From the NCBI GenBank assembly GCA_963556195.1, contig CAUVYP010000244.1:1302001-1366000 (forward strand): DNA of 64,000 bases, in the 5' to 3' direction. Shown piece by piece: positions 38,818 through 50,720 of this stretch. A program made the position numbers and the translations under genes. Source of the stretch: Sepiola atlantica (Eukaryota; Mollusca; Cephalopoda; Sepiida; Sepiolidae). Each line of letters begins with the position of its first letter. Position 1 is the first letter of the stretch. The notes under the pieces were generated by a model. That model was not told the origin of the DNA and did not search any database. It was given only the letters and a program-made list of their open reading frames with translations.

Positions 38818-39189
38818 TTAGCGCGTTTTAAAGTTGATATCGCTTTTGTTTATAACTTCCACAGTTATTCGAATTGTGCAACGAAACTTTGCAGACAGTC
38901 TCGAATAGGCCTTTTCTACTGAAGTACGAAGTTTCCGAAGTGCAGCTCTTGTACTGCCGGAGATATGTCGATACAAACTGAATACGCAAAACATCAACAA
39001 AATTCAGCGCGTTTTAAAGTTGATATCGCTTTTGTTTATAACTTCCACATTTATTTTAATTGTGCAACGAAACTTTGCAGACAGTCGCGGAGACACATTT
39101 TCTACTGAAGTACCAAGTTTCAGAAGTGCAACTCTTGTACTGCCGGAGATATGTCGATACAAACTGAATACGCAAAACATCAACAAAAT

Positions 39190-39374
39190 TTAGCGCGTTT
39201 TAAAGTTGATATCGCTTTTGTTTATAACTTCCACATTTATCGAATTGTGCAACGAAACTTTGCAGACAGTCGCGGAGACACATTTTCTACTGAAGTATTA
39301 AGTTTCAGAAGTGCAGCTCTTGTACTGCCGGAGATATGTCGATACAAACTGAATACGCAAAACATCAACAAAAT
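39190..39374 (+). repeat. 185-bp N monomer (T deletion)
   Basis: It reads 'catttatcgaattg', where other monomers have 'catttattcgaattg'. The deletion removes the 8-bp palindrome attcgaat. The same deletion is at about 51516 in N monomer 51466-51650. Confidence 0.9.
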
Positions 39375-39746
39375 TTAGCGCGTTTTAAAGTTGATATCGC
39401 TTTTGTTTATAACTTCCACATTTATTCGAATTGTGCAACGGAACTTTGCAGACAGTCGCGGAGACACATCTTCTACTGAAGTACCAAGTTTCAGAAGTGC
39501 AGCTCTTGTACTGCCGGAGATATGTCGATACAAACTGAATACGCAAAACATCACCAAAATTTAGCGCGTTTTAAAGTTGATATCGCTTTTGTTTATAACT
39601 TCCACATTTATTCGAATTGTGCAACGAAACTTTGCAGACCGTCTCGAATAATCCTTTTCTACTCAAGTACTAAGTTTCAGAAGTGCAGCTCTTGTACTGC
39701 CGGAGATATGTCGATACAAACTGAATACGCAAAACATCAACAAAAT

Positions 39747-40304
39747 TTAGCGCGTTTTAAAGTTGATATCGCTTTTGTTTATAACTTCCACATTTATTCG
39801 AATTGTGCAACGGAACTTTGCAGACAGTCGCGGAGACACATCTTCTACTGAAGTACCAAGTTTCAGAAGTGCAGCTCTTGTACTGCCGGAGATATGTCGA
39901 TACAAACTGAATACGCAAAACATCACCAAAATTTAGCGCGTTTTAAAGTTGATATCGCTTTTGTTTATAACTTCCACATTTATTCGAATTGTGCAACGAA
40001 ACTTTGCAGACCGTCTCGAATAGGCCTTTTCTACTGAAGTACTAAGTTTCAGAAGTGCAGCTCTTGTACTGCCGGAGATATGTCGATACAAACTAAATAC
40101 GCAAAACATCAACAAAATTTAGCGCGTTTTAAAGTTGATATCGCTTTTGTTTATAACTTCCACATTTATTCGAATTGTGCAACGAAACTTTGCAGACAGT
40201 CGCGGAGACACATTTTCTACTGAAGTACCAAGGTTCAGAAGTGCAGCTCTTGTACTGCCGGAGATATGTCGATACAAACTGAATACGCACAACATCAACA
40301 AAAT
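39747..40304 (+). repeat. D-R-E trio
   Basis: The order is D 39747, R 39933, E 40119 (private 'caaggttcag' and 'cgcacaacatc'). The E variant reappears at 52581, and in part ('caaggttcag') at 62625, linking three distant places in the array. Confidence 0.8.
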
Positions 40305-42536
40305 TTAGCGCGTTTTAAAGTTGATATCGCTTTTGTTTATAACTTCCACATTTATTCGAATTGTGCAACGGAACTTTGCAGACAGTCGCGGAGACACATC
40401 TTCTACTGAAGTACCAAGTTTCAGAAGTGCAGCTCTTGTACTGCCGGAGATATGTCGATACAAACTGAATACGCAAAACATCACCAAAATTTAGCGCGTT
40501 TTAAAGTTGATATCGCTTTTGTTTATAACTTCCACATTTATTCGAATTGTGCAACGAAACTTTGCAGACAGTCTCGAATAGGCCTTTTCCACTGAGGTAC
40601 CAAGTTTCAGAAGTGCAGCTGTTGTACTGCCAAAGATATGTCGATACAAACTGAATACGCAAAACATCAACAAAATTTAGCGCGTTTTAAAGTTGATATC
40701 GCTTTTGTTTATAACTTCCACATTTATTCGAATTGTGCAACGAAACTTTGCAGACAGTCGCGGAGACACATTTTCTACTGAAGTACCAAGTTTCAGAAGT
40801 GCAGCTGTTGTACTGCCAAAGATATGTCGATACAAACTGAATACGCAAAACATCAACAAAATTTAGCGCGTTTTAAAGTTGATATCGCTTTTGTTTATAA
40901 CTTCCACATTTATTCGAATTGTGCAACGAAACGTTGCAGACAGTTGCGGAGACACATTTTCTACTGAAGTACCAAGTTTCAGAAGTGCAGCTCTTGTACT
41001 GCCGGAGATATGTCGATACAAACTGAATACGCAAAACATCAACAAAATTTAGCGCGTTTTAAAGTTGATATCGCTTTTGTTTATAACTTCCACATTTATT
41101 CGAATTGTGCAACGAAACTTTGCAGACAGTCTCGAATAGGCCTTTTCTACTGAAGTAACCAGTTTCAGAAGTGCAGCTCTTTTACTGCCGGAGATATGTC
41201 GATACAAACTGAATACGCAAAACATCAACAAAATTTAGCGCGTTATAAAGTTGATATCGCTTTTGTTTATAACTTCCACATTAATTCGAATCGTGCAACG
41301 GAACTTTGCAGACAGTCGCGGAGACACATCTTCTACTGAAGTACTAAGTTTCAGAAGTGCAGCTCTTGTACTGCCGGAGATATGTCGATACAAACTGAAT
41401 ACGCAAAACATCACCAAAATTTAGCGCGTTTTAAAGTTGATATCGCTTTTGTTTATAACTTCCACATTTATTCGAATTGTGCAACGAAACTTTGCAGACA
41501 GTCTCGAATAGGCCTTTTCCACTGAGGTACCAAGTTTCAGAAGTGCAGCTGTTGTACTGCCTAAGATATGTCGATACAAACTGAATACGCAAAACATCAA
41601 CAAAATTTAGCGCGTTTTAAAGTTGATATCGCTTTTGTTTATAACTTCCACATTTATTCGAATTGTGCAACGAAACTTTGCAGACAGTCGCGGAGACACA
41701 TTTTCTACTGAAGTACCAAGTTTCAGAAGTGCAGCTTTTGTACTGCCAAAGATATGTCGATACAAACTGAATACGCAAAACATCAACAAAATTTAGCGCG
41801 TTTTAAAGTTGATATCGCTTTTGTTTATAACTTCCACATTTATTCGAATTGTGCAACGAAACGTTGCAGACAGTTGCGGAGACACATTTTCTACTGAAGT
41901 ACCAAGTTTCAGAAGTGCAGCTCTTGTACTGCCGGAGATATGTCGATACAAACTGAATACGCAAAACATCAACAAAATTTAGCGCGTTTTAAAGTTGATA
42001 TCGCTTTTGTTTATAACTTCCACATTTATTCGAATTGTGCAACGAAACTTTGCAGACAGTCTCGAATAGGCCTTTTCTACTGAAGTAACCAGTTTCAGAA
42101 GTGCAGCTCTTTTACTGCCGGAGATATGTCGATACAAACTGAATACGCAAAACATCAACAAAATTTAGCGCGTTTTAAAGTTGATATCGCTTTTGTTTAT
42201 AACTTCCACAGTTATTCGAATTGTGCAACGAAACTTTGCAGACAGTCTCGAATAGGCCTTTTCTACTGAAGTACGAAGTTTCCGAAGTGCAGCTCTTGTA
42301 CTGCCGGAGATATGTCGATACAAACTGAATACGCAAAACATCAACAAAATTCAGCGCGTTTTAAAGTTGATATCGCTTTTGTTTATAACTTCCACATTTA
42401 TTTTAATTGTGCAACGAAACTTTGCAGACAGTCGCGGAGACACATTTTCTACTGAAGTACCAAGTTTCCGAAGTGCAACTCTTGTACTGCCGGAGATATG
42501 TCGATACAAACTGAATACGCAAAACATCAACAAAAT
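40305..42536 (+). repeat. 12-mer HOR, copy 1 (2,232 bp)
   Basis: The order is D-F1-F2-Q-K-D-F1-F2-Q-K-T-V, that is, the five-monomer module D-F1-F2-Q-K twice, followed by T-V. Marks: the second D (41235) has 'cgttataaag' and 'attaattcgaatcgtg', the second F1 (41421) has 'gcctaag', the second F2 (41607) has 'gcagcttttg', and V has 'gtttccgaagtgcaac'. Confidence 0.87.
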
Positions 42537-44768
42537 TTAGCGCGTTTTAAAGTTGATATCGCTTTTGTTTATAACTTCCACATTTATTCGAATTGTGCAA
42601 CGGAACTTTGCAGACAGTCGCGGAGACACATCTTCTACTGAAGTACCAAGTTTCAGAAGTGCAGCTCTTGTACTGCCGGAGATATGTCGATACAAACTGA
42701 ATACGCAAAACATCACCAAAATTTAGCGCGTTTTAAAGTTGATATCGCTTTTGTTTATAACTTCCACATTTATTCGAATTGTGCAACGAAACTTTGCAGA
42801 CAGTCTCGAATAGGCCTTTTCCACTGAGGTACCAAGTTTCAGAAGTGCAGCTGTTGTACTGCCAAAGATATGTCGATACAAACTGAATACGCAAAACATC
42901 AACAAAATTTAGCGCGTTTTAAAGTTGATATCGCTTTTGTTTATAACTTCCACATTTATTCGAATTGTGCAACGAAACTTTGCAGACAGTCGCGGAGACA
43001 CATTTTCTACTGAAGTACCAAGTTTCAGAAGTGCAGCTGTTGTACTGCCAAAGATATGTCGATACAAACTGAATACGCAAAACATCAACAAAATTTAGCG
43101 CGTTTTAAAGTTGATATCGCTTTTGTTTATAACTTCCACATTTATTCGAATTGTGCAACGAAACGTTGCAGACAGTTGCGGAGACACATTTTCTACTGAA
43201 GTACCAAGTTTCAGAAGTGCAGCTCTTGTACTGCCGGAGATATGTCGATACAAACTGAATACGCAAAACATCAACAAAATTTAGCGCGTTTTAAAGTTGA
43301 TATCGCTTTTGTTTATAACTTCCACATTTATTCGAATTGTGCAACGAAACTTTGCAGACAGTCTCGAATAGGCCTTTTCTACTGAAGTAACCAGTTTCAG
43401 AAGTGCAGCTCTTTTACTGCCGGAGATATGTCGATACAAACTGAATACGCAAAACATCAACAAAATTTAGCGCGTTATAAAGTTGATATCGCTTTTGTTT
43501 ATAACTTCCACATTAATTCGAATCGTGCAACGGAACTTTGCAGACAGTCGCGGAGACACATCTTCTACTGAAGTACTAAGTTTCAGAAGTGCAGCTCTTG
43601 TACTGCCGGAGATATGTCGATACAAACTGAATACGCAAAACATCACCAAAATTTAGCGCGTTTTAAAGTTGATATCGCTTTTGTTTATAACTTCCACATT
43701 TATTCGAATTGTGCAACGAAACTTTGCAGACAGTCTCGAATAGGCCTTTTCCACTGAGGTACCAAGTTTCAGAAGTGCAGCTGTTGTACTGCCTAAGATA
43801 TGTCGATACAAACTGAATACGCAAAACATCAACAAAATTTAGCGCGTTTTAAAGTTGATATCGCTTTTGTTTATAACTTCCACATTTATTCGAATTGTGC
43901 AACGAAACTTTGCAGACAGTCGCGGAGACACATTTTCTACTGAAGTACCAAGTTTCAGAAGTGCAGCTTTTGTACTGCCAAAGATATGTCGATACAAACT
44001 GAATACGCAAAACATCAACAAAATTTAGCGCGTTTTAAAGTTGATATCGCTTTTGTTTATAACTTCCACATTTATTCGAATTGTGCAACGAAACGTTGCA
44101 GACAGTTGCGGAGACACATTTTCTACTGAAGTACCAAGTTTCAGAAGTGCAGCTCTTGTACTGCCGGAGATATGTCGATACAAACTGAATACGCAAAACA
44201 TCAACAAAATTTAGCGCGTTTTAAAGTTGATATCGCTTTTGTTTATAACTTCCACATTTATTCGAATTGTGCAACGAAACTTTGCAGACAGTCTCGAATA
44301 GGCCTTTTCTACTGAAGTAACCAGTTTCAGAAGTGCAGCTCTTTTACTGCCGGAGATATGTCGATACAAACTGAATACGCAAAACATCAACAAAATTTAG
44401 CGCGTTTTAAAGTTGATATCGCTTTTGTTTATAACTTCCACAGTTATTCGAATTGTGCAACGAAACTTTGCAGACAGTCTCGAATAGGCCTTTTCTACTG
44501 AAGTACGAAGTTTCCGAAGTGCAGCTCTTGTACTGCCGGAGATATGTCGATACAAACTGAATACGCAAAACATCAACAAAATTCAGCGCGTTTTAAAGTT
44601 GATATCGCTTTTGTTTATAACTTCCACATTTATTTTAATTGTGCAACGAAACTTTGCAGACAGTCGCGGAGACACATTTTCTACTGAAGTACCAAGTTTC
44701 CGAAGTGCAACTCTTGTACTGCCGGAGATATGTCGATACAAACTGAATACGCAAAACATCAACAAAAT
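42537..44768 (+). repeat. 12-mer HOR, copy 2 (2,232 bp)
   Basis: This is the tandem copy of 40305-42536. All the private marks of the first copy are present, at offset 2,232, and I found no difference between the two. It is followed at 44769 by Q, so the next unit starts part-way through the module. Confidence 0.87.
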
Positions 44769-46442
44769 TTAGCGCGTTTTAAAGTTGATATCGCTTTTGT
44801 TTATAACTTCCACATTTATTCGAATTGTGCAACGAAACGTTGCAGACAGTTGCGGAGACACATTTTCTACTGAAGTACCAAGTTTCAGAAGTGCAGCTCT
44901 TGTACTGCCGGAGATATGTCGATACAAACTGAATACGCAAAACATCAACAAAATTTAGCGCGTTTTAAAGTTGATATCGCTTTTGTTTATAACTTCCACA
45001 TTTATTCGAATTGTGCAACGAAACTTTGCAGACAGTCTCGAATAGGCCTTTTCTACTGAAGTAACCAGTTTCAGAAGTGCAGCTCTTTTACTGCCGGAGA
45101 TATGTCGATACAAACTGAATACGCAAAACATCAACAAAATTTAGCGCGTTTTAAAGTTGATATCGCTTTTGTTTATAACTTCCACATTTATTCGAATTGT
45201 GCAACGGAACTTTGCAGACAGTCGCGGAGACACATCTTCTACTGAAGTACCAAGTTTCAGAAGTGCAGCTGTTGTACTTCCGGAGATATGTCGATACAAA
45301 CTGAATACGCAAAACATCACCAAAATTAAGCGCGTTTTAAAGTTGATATCGCTTTTGTTTATAACTTCCACATTTATTCGAATTGTGCAACGAAACTTTG
45401 CAGACAGTCTCGAATAGGCCTTTTCCACTGAGGTACCAAGTTTCAAAAGTGCAGCTGTTGTACTGCCAAAGATATGTCGATACAAACTGAATACGCAAAA
45501 CATCAACAAAATTTAGCGCGTTTTAAAGTTGATATCGCTTTTGTTTATAACTTCCACATTTATTCGAATTGTGCAACGAAACTTTGCAGACAGTCGCGGA
45601 GACACATTTTCTACTGAAGTACCAAGTTTCAGAAGTGCAGCTGTTGTACTGCCAAAGATATGTCGATACAAACTGAATACGCAAAACATCAACAAAATTT
45701 AGCGCGTTTTAAAGTTGATATCGCTTTTGTTTATAACTTTCACATTTATTCGAATTGTGCAACGAAACGTTGCAGACAGTTGCGGAGACACATTTTCTAC
45801 TGAAGTACCAAGTTTCAGAAGTGCAGCTCTTGTACTGCCGGAGATATGTCGATACAAACTGAATACGCAAAACATCAACAAAATTTAGCGCGTTTTAAAG
45901 TTGATATCGCTTTTGTTTATAACTTCCACATTTATTCGAATTGTGCAACGAAACTTTGCAGACAGTCTCGAATAGGCCTTTTCTACTGAAGTAACCAGTT
46001 TCAGAAGTGCAGCTCTTTTACTGCCGGAGATATGTCGATACAAACTGAATACGCAAAACATCAACAAAATTTAGCGCGTTTTAAAGTTGATATCGCTTTT
46101 GTTTATAACTTCCACAGTTATTCGAATTGTGCAACGAAACTTTGCAGACAGTCTCGAATAGGCCTTTTCTACTGAAGTACGAAGTTTACGAAGTGCAGCT
46201 CTTGTACTGCCGGAGATATGTCGATACAAACTGAATACGCAAAACATCAACAAAATTTAGCGCGTTTTAAAGTTGATATCGCTTTTGTTTATAACTTCCA
46301 CATTTATTTTAATTGTGCAACGAAACTTTGCAGACAGTCGCGGAGACACATTTTCTACTGAAGTACCAAGTTTCAGAAGTGCAGCTGTTGTACTGCCAAA
46401 GATATGTCGATACAAACTGAATACGCAAAACATCAACAAAAT
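44769..46442 (+). repeat. 9-mer HOR unit 1 (Q-K-D-F1-F2-Q-K-T-V)
   Basis: This equals the 12-mer without its first D-F1-F2. D at 45141 carries 'gcagctgttgtacttccgg' and ends 'aaaattaag'. The second Q (45699) has 'aactttcac', T (46071) has 'gtttacgaag', and the ninth monomer (46257) is a V/F2 mosaic. Confidence 0.85.
46257..46442 (+). repeat. Mosaic V/F2 monomer
   Basis: The first part carries the V mark 'atttattttaattg' and the 3' part carries F2 marks 'gcagctgttg' and 'gccaaag'. The switch lies between about 46312 and 46384. It sits where V is expected and is followed by Q, which normally follows F2. Confidence 0.8.
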
Positions 46443-48116
46443 TTAGCGCGTTTTAAAGTTGATATCGCTTTTGTTTATAACTTCCACATTTATTCGAATT
46501 GTGCAACGAAACGTTGCAGACAGTTGCGGAGACACATTTTCTACTGAAGTACCAAGTTTCAGAAGTGCAGCTCTTGTACTGCCGGAGATATGTCGATACA
46601 AACTGAATACGCAAAACATCAACAAAATTTAGCGCGTTTTAAAGTTGATATCGCTTTTGTTTATAACTTCCACATTTATTCGAATTGTGCAACGAAACTT
46701 TGCAGACAGTCTCGAATAGGCCTTTTCTACTGAAGTAACCAGTTTCAGAAGTGCAGCTCTTTTACTGCCGGAGATATGTCGATACAAACTGAATACGCAA
46801 AACATCAACAAAATTTAGCGCGTTATAAAGTTGATATCGCTTTTGTTTATAACTTCCACATTTATTCGAATTGTGCAACGGAACTTTGCAGACAGTCGCG
46901 GAGACACATCTTCTACTGAAGTACCAAGTTTCAGAAGTGCAGCTCTTGTACTGCCGGAGATATGTCGATACAAACTGAATACGCAAAACATCACCAAAAT
47001 TTAGCGCGTTTTAAAGTTGATATCGCTTTTGTTTATAACTTCCACATTTATTCGAATTGTGCAACGAAACTTTGCAGACAGTCTCGAATAGGCCTTTTCC
47101 ACTGAGGTACCAAGTTTCAGAAGTGCAGCTGTTGTACTGCCAAAGATATGTCGATACAAACTGAATACGCAAAACATCAACCAAATTTAGCGCGTTTTAA
47201 AGTTGATATCGCTTTTGTTTATAACTTCCACATTTATTCGAATTGTGCAACGAAACTTTGCAGACAGTCGCGGAGACACATTTTCTACTGAAGTACCAAG
47301 TTTCAGAAGTGCAGCTTTTGTACTGCCAAAGATATGTCGATACAAACTGAATACGCAAAACATCAACAAAATTTAGCGCGTTTTAAAGTTGATATCGCTT
47401 TTGTTTATAACTTCCACATTTATTCGAATTGTGCAACGAAACGTTGCAGACAGTTGCGGAGACACATTTTCTACTGAAGTACCAAGTTTCAGAAGTGCAG
47501 CTCTTGTACTGCCGGAGATATGTCGATACAAACTGAATACGCAAAACATCAACAAAATTTAGCGCGTTTTAAAGTTGATATCGCTTTTGTTTATAACTTC
47601 CACATTTATTCGAATTGTGCAACGAAACTTTGCAGACAGTCTCGAATAGGCCTTTTCTACTGAAGTAACCAGTTTCAGAAGTGCAGCTCTTTTACTGCCG
47701 GAGATATGTCGATACAAACTGAATACGCAAAACATCAACAAAATTTAGCGCGTTTTAAAGTTGATATCGCTTTTGTTTATAACTTCCACAGTTATTCGAA
47801 TTGTGCAACGAAACTTTGCAGACAGTCTCGAATAGGCCTTTTCTACTGAAGTACGAAGTTTCCGAAGTGCAGCTCTTGTACTGCCGGAGATATGTCGATA
47901 CAAACTGAATACGCAAAACATCAACAAAATTCAGCGCGTTTTAAAGTTGATATCGCTTTTGTTTATAACTTCCACATTTATTTTAATTGTGCAACGAAAC
48001 TTTGCAGACAGTCGCGGAGACACATTTTCTACTGAAGTACCAAGTTTCCGAAGTGCAACTCTTGTACTGCCGGAGATATGTCGATACAAACTGAATACGC
48101 AAAACATCAACAAAAT
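46443..48116 (+). repeat. 9-mer HOR unit 2 (Q-K-D-F1-F2-Q-K-T-V)
   Basis: The order matches unit 1, but the D at 46815 keeps 'cgttataaag' without the 'attaattcgaatcgtg' change. F2 at 47187 has the 12-mer mark 'gcagcttttg', and F1 at 47001 ends 'caaccaaat'. This unit is therefore closer to the second half of the 12-mer than to its 9-mer neighbours. Confidence 0.85.
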
Positions 48117-49790
48117 TTAGCGCGTTTTAAAGTTGATATCGCTTTTGTTTATAACTTCCACATTTATTCGAATTGTGCAACGAAACGTTGCAGACAGTTG
48201 CGGAGACACATTTTCTACTGAAGTACCAAGTTTCAGAAGTGCAGCTCTTGTACTGCCGGAGATATGTCGATACAAACTGAATACGCAAAACATCAACAAA
48301 ATTTAGCGCGTTTTAAAGTTGATATCGCTTTTGTTTATAACTTCCACATTTATTCGAATTGTGCAACGAAACTTTGCAGACAGTCTCGAATAGGCCTTTT
48401 CTACTGAAGTAACCAGTTTCAGATATGCAGCTCTTTTACTGCCGGAGATATGTCGATACAAACTGAATACGCAAAACATCAACAAAATTTAGCGCGTTTT
48501 AAAGTTGATATCGCTTTTGTTTATAACTTCCACATTTATTCGAATTGTGCAACGGAACTTTGCAGACAGTCGCGGAGACACATCTTCTACTGAAGTACCA
48601 AGTTTCAGAAGTGCAGCTGTTGTACTTCCGGAGATATGTCGATACAAACTGAATACGTTAAACATCACCAAAATTAAGCGCGTTTTAAAGTTGATATCGC
48701 TTTTGTTTATAACTTCCACATTTATTCGAATTGTGCAACGAAACTTTGCAGACAGTCTCGAATAGGCCTTTTCCACTGAGGTACCAAGTTTCAGAAGTGC
48801 AGCTGTTGTACTGCCAAAGATATGTCGATACAAACTGAATACGCAAAACATCAACAAAATTTAGCGCGTTTTAAAGTTGATATCGCTTTTGTTTATAACT
48901 TCCACATTTATTCGAATTGTGCAACGAAACTTTGCAGACAGTCGCGGAGACACATTTTCTACTGAAGTACAAAGTTTCAGAAGTGCAGCTGTTGTACTGC
49001 CAAAGATATGTCGATACAAACTGAATACGCAAAACATCAACAAAATTTAGCGCGTTTTAAAGTTGATATCGCTTTTGTTTATAACTTTCACATTTATTCG
49101 AATTGTGCAACGAAACGTTGCAGACAGTTGCGGAGACACATTTTCTACTGAAGTACCAAGTTTCAGAAGTGCAGCTCTTGTACTGCCGGAGATATGTCGA
49201 TACAAACTGAATACGCAAAACATCAACAAAATTTAGCGCGTTTTAAAGTTGATATCGCTTTTGTTTATAACTTCCACATTTATTCGAATTGTGCAACGAA
49301 ACTTTGCAGACAGTCTCGAATAGGCCTTTTCTACTGAAGTAACCAGTTTCAGAAGTGCAGCTCTTTTACTGCCGGAGATATGTCGATACAAACTGAATAC
49401 GCAAAACATCAACAAAATTTAGCGCGTTTTAAAGTTGATATCGCTTTTGTTTATAACTTCCACAGTTATTCGAATTGTGCAACGAAACTTTGCAGACAGT
49501 CTCGAATAGGCCTTTTCTACTGAAGTACGAAGTTTACGAAGTGCAGCTCTTGTACTGCCGGAGATATGTCGATACAAACTGAATACGCAAAACATCAACA
49601 AAATTCAGCGCGTTTTAAAGTTGATATCGCTTTTGTTTATAACTTCCACATTTATTTTAATTGTGCAACGAAACTTTGCAGACAGTCGCGGAGACACATT
49701 TTCTACTGAAGTACCAAGTTTCAGAAGTGCAACTCTTGTACTGCCGGAGATATGTCGATACAAACTGAATACGCAAAACATCAACAAAAT
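48117..49790 (+). repeat. 9-mer HOR unit 3 (Q-K-D-F1-F2-Q-K-T-V)
   Basis: This unit resembles unit 1: D at 48489 with 'gcagctgttgtacttccgg', Q at 49047 with 'aactttcac', T at 49419 with 'gtttacgaag'. Private changes are 'cagatatgcag' in K 48303, 'aatacgttaaac' in D 48489 and 'gtacaaag' in F2 48861. Confidence 0.85.
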
Positions 49791-50534
49791 TTAGCGCGTT
49801 TTAAAGTTGATATCGTTTTTGTTTATAACTTCCACATTTATTCGAATTGTGCAACGAAACTTTGCAGACAGTCGCGGAGACACATTTTCTACTGAAGTAT
49901 TAAGTTTCAGAAGTGCAGCTCTTGTACTGCCGGAGATATGTCGATACAAACTGAATACGCAAAACATCAACAAAATTTAGCGCGTTTTAAAGTTGATATC
50001 GCTTTTGTTTATAACTTCCACATTTATTCGAATTGTGCAACGGAACTTTGCAGACAGTCGCGGAGACACATCTTCTACTGAAGTACCAAGTTTCAGAAGT
50101 GCAGCTCTTGTACTGCCGGAGATATGTCGATACAAACTGAATACGCAAAACATCACCAAAATTTAGCGCGTTTTAAAGTTGATATCGCTTTTGTTTATAA
50201 CTTCCACATTTATTCGAATTGTGCAACGAAACTTTGCAGACCGTCTCGAATAGGCCTTTTCTACTGAAGTACTAAGTTTCAGAAGTGCAGCTTTTGTACT
50301 GCCGGAGATATGTCGATACAAACTAAATACGCAAAACATCAACAAAATTTAGCGCGTTTTAAAGTTGATATCGCTTTTGTTTATAACTTCCACATTTATT
50401 CGAATTGTGCAACGAAACTTTGCAGACAGTCGCGGAGACACATTTTCTACTGAAGTACGAAGTTTCCGAAGTGCAGCTCTTGTACTGCCGGAGATATGTC
50501 GATACAAACTGAATACGCAAAACATCAACAAAAT
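48489..50534 (+). repeat. Complete 11-mer HOR, family 2 (2,046 bp)
   Basis: This is one of two uninterrupted examples: D 48489, F1 48675, F2 48861, Q 49047, K 49233, T 49419, V 49605, N 49791, D 49977, R 50163, E/T 50349. Every monomer is 186 bp. The last one is an E body with the T signature 'gtacgaagtttccg'. Most other family 2 blocks can be derived from this order by loss or duplication of monomers. Confidence 0.85.
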
Positions 50535-50720
50535 TTAGCGCGTTTTAAAGTTGATATCGCTTTTGTTTATAACTTCCACATTTATTCGAATTGTGCAACG
50601 GAACTTTGCAGACAGTCGCGGAGACACATCTTCTACTGAAGTACCAAGTTTCAGAAGTGCAGCTCTTGTACTGCCAAAGATATGTCGATACAAACTGAAT
50701 ACGCAAAACATCAACAAAAT
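50535..50720 (+). repeat. Mosaic D/F2 monomer
   Basis: The 5' half is D ('cggaactttg', 'cacatcttctac') and the 3' end is F2 ('gccaaag', closing 'catcaacaaaat'). It leads directly into Q, as an F2 monomer would. D, F1 and the start of F2 were thus lost in one step of exactly two monomers, consistent with recombination between D and F2 in register. Confidence 0.8.

Larger units (their letters stand above)
37887..39746 (+). repeat. 11-mer HOR, family 2, lacking E (1,860 bp)
   Basis: The order is D 37887 ('gcagctattg'), F1 38073, F2 38259, Q 38445 ('aactttcac'), K 38631 (187 bp), T 38818, V 39004, N 39190 (185 bp), D 39375, variant R 39561 ('aataatccttttctactc'). The expected E after R is missing and D follows directly at 39747. 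The +1 and -1 indels cancel. Confidence 0.84.

Noticed and set aside
41282..41298. RNA polymerase III B-box-like sequence ('attcgaatc' in the D monomer 41235, also 43467 and 53697)
   Set aside because: It matches GWTCRANNC except at the first base, but most monomers have 'attcgaatt', which fails twice. No A box at suitable spacing, no T-run terminator and no tRNA fold were found.
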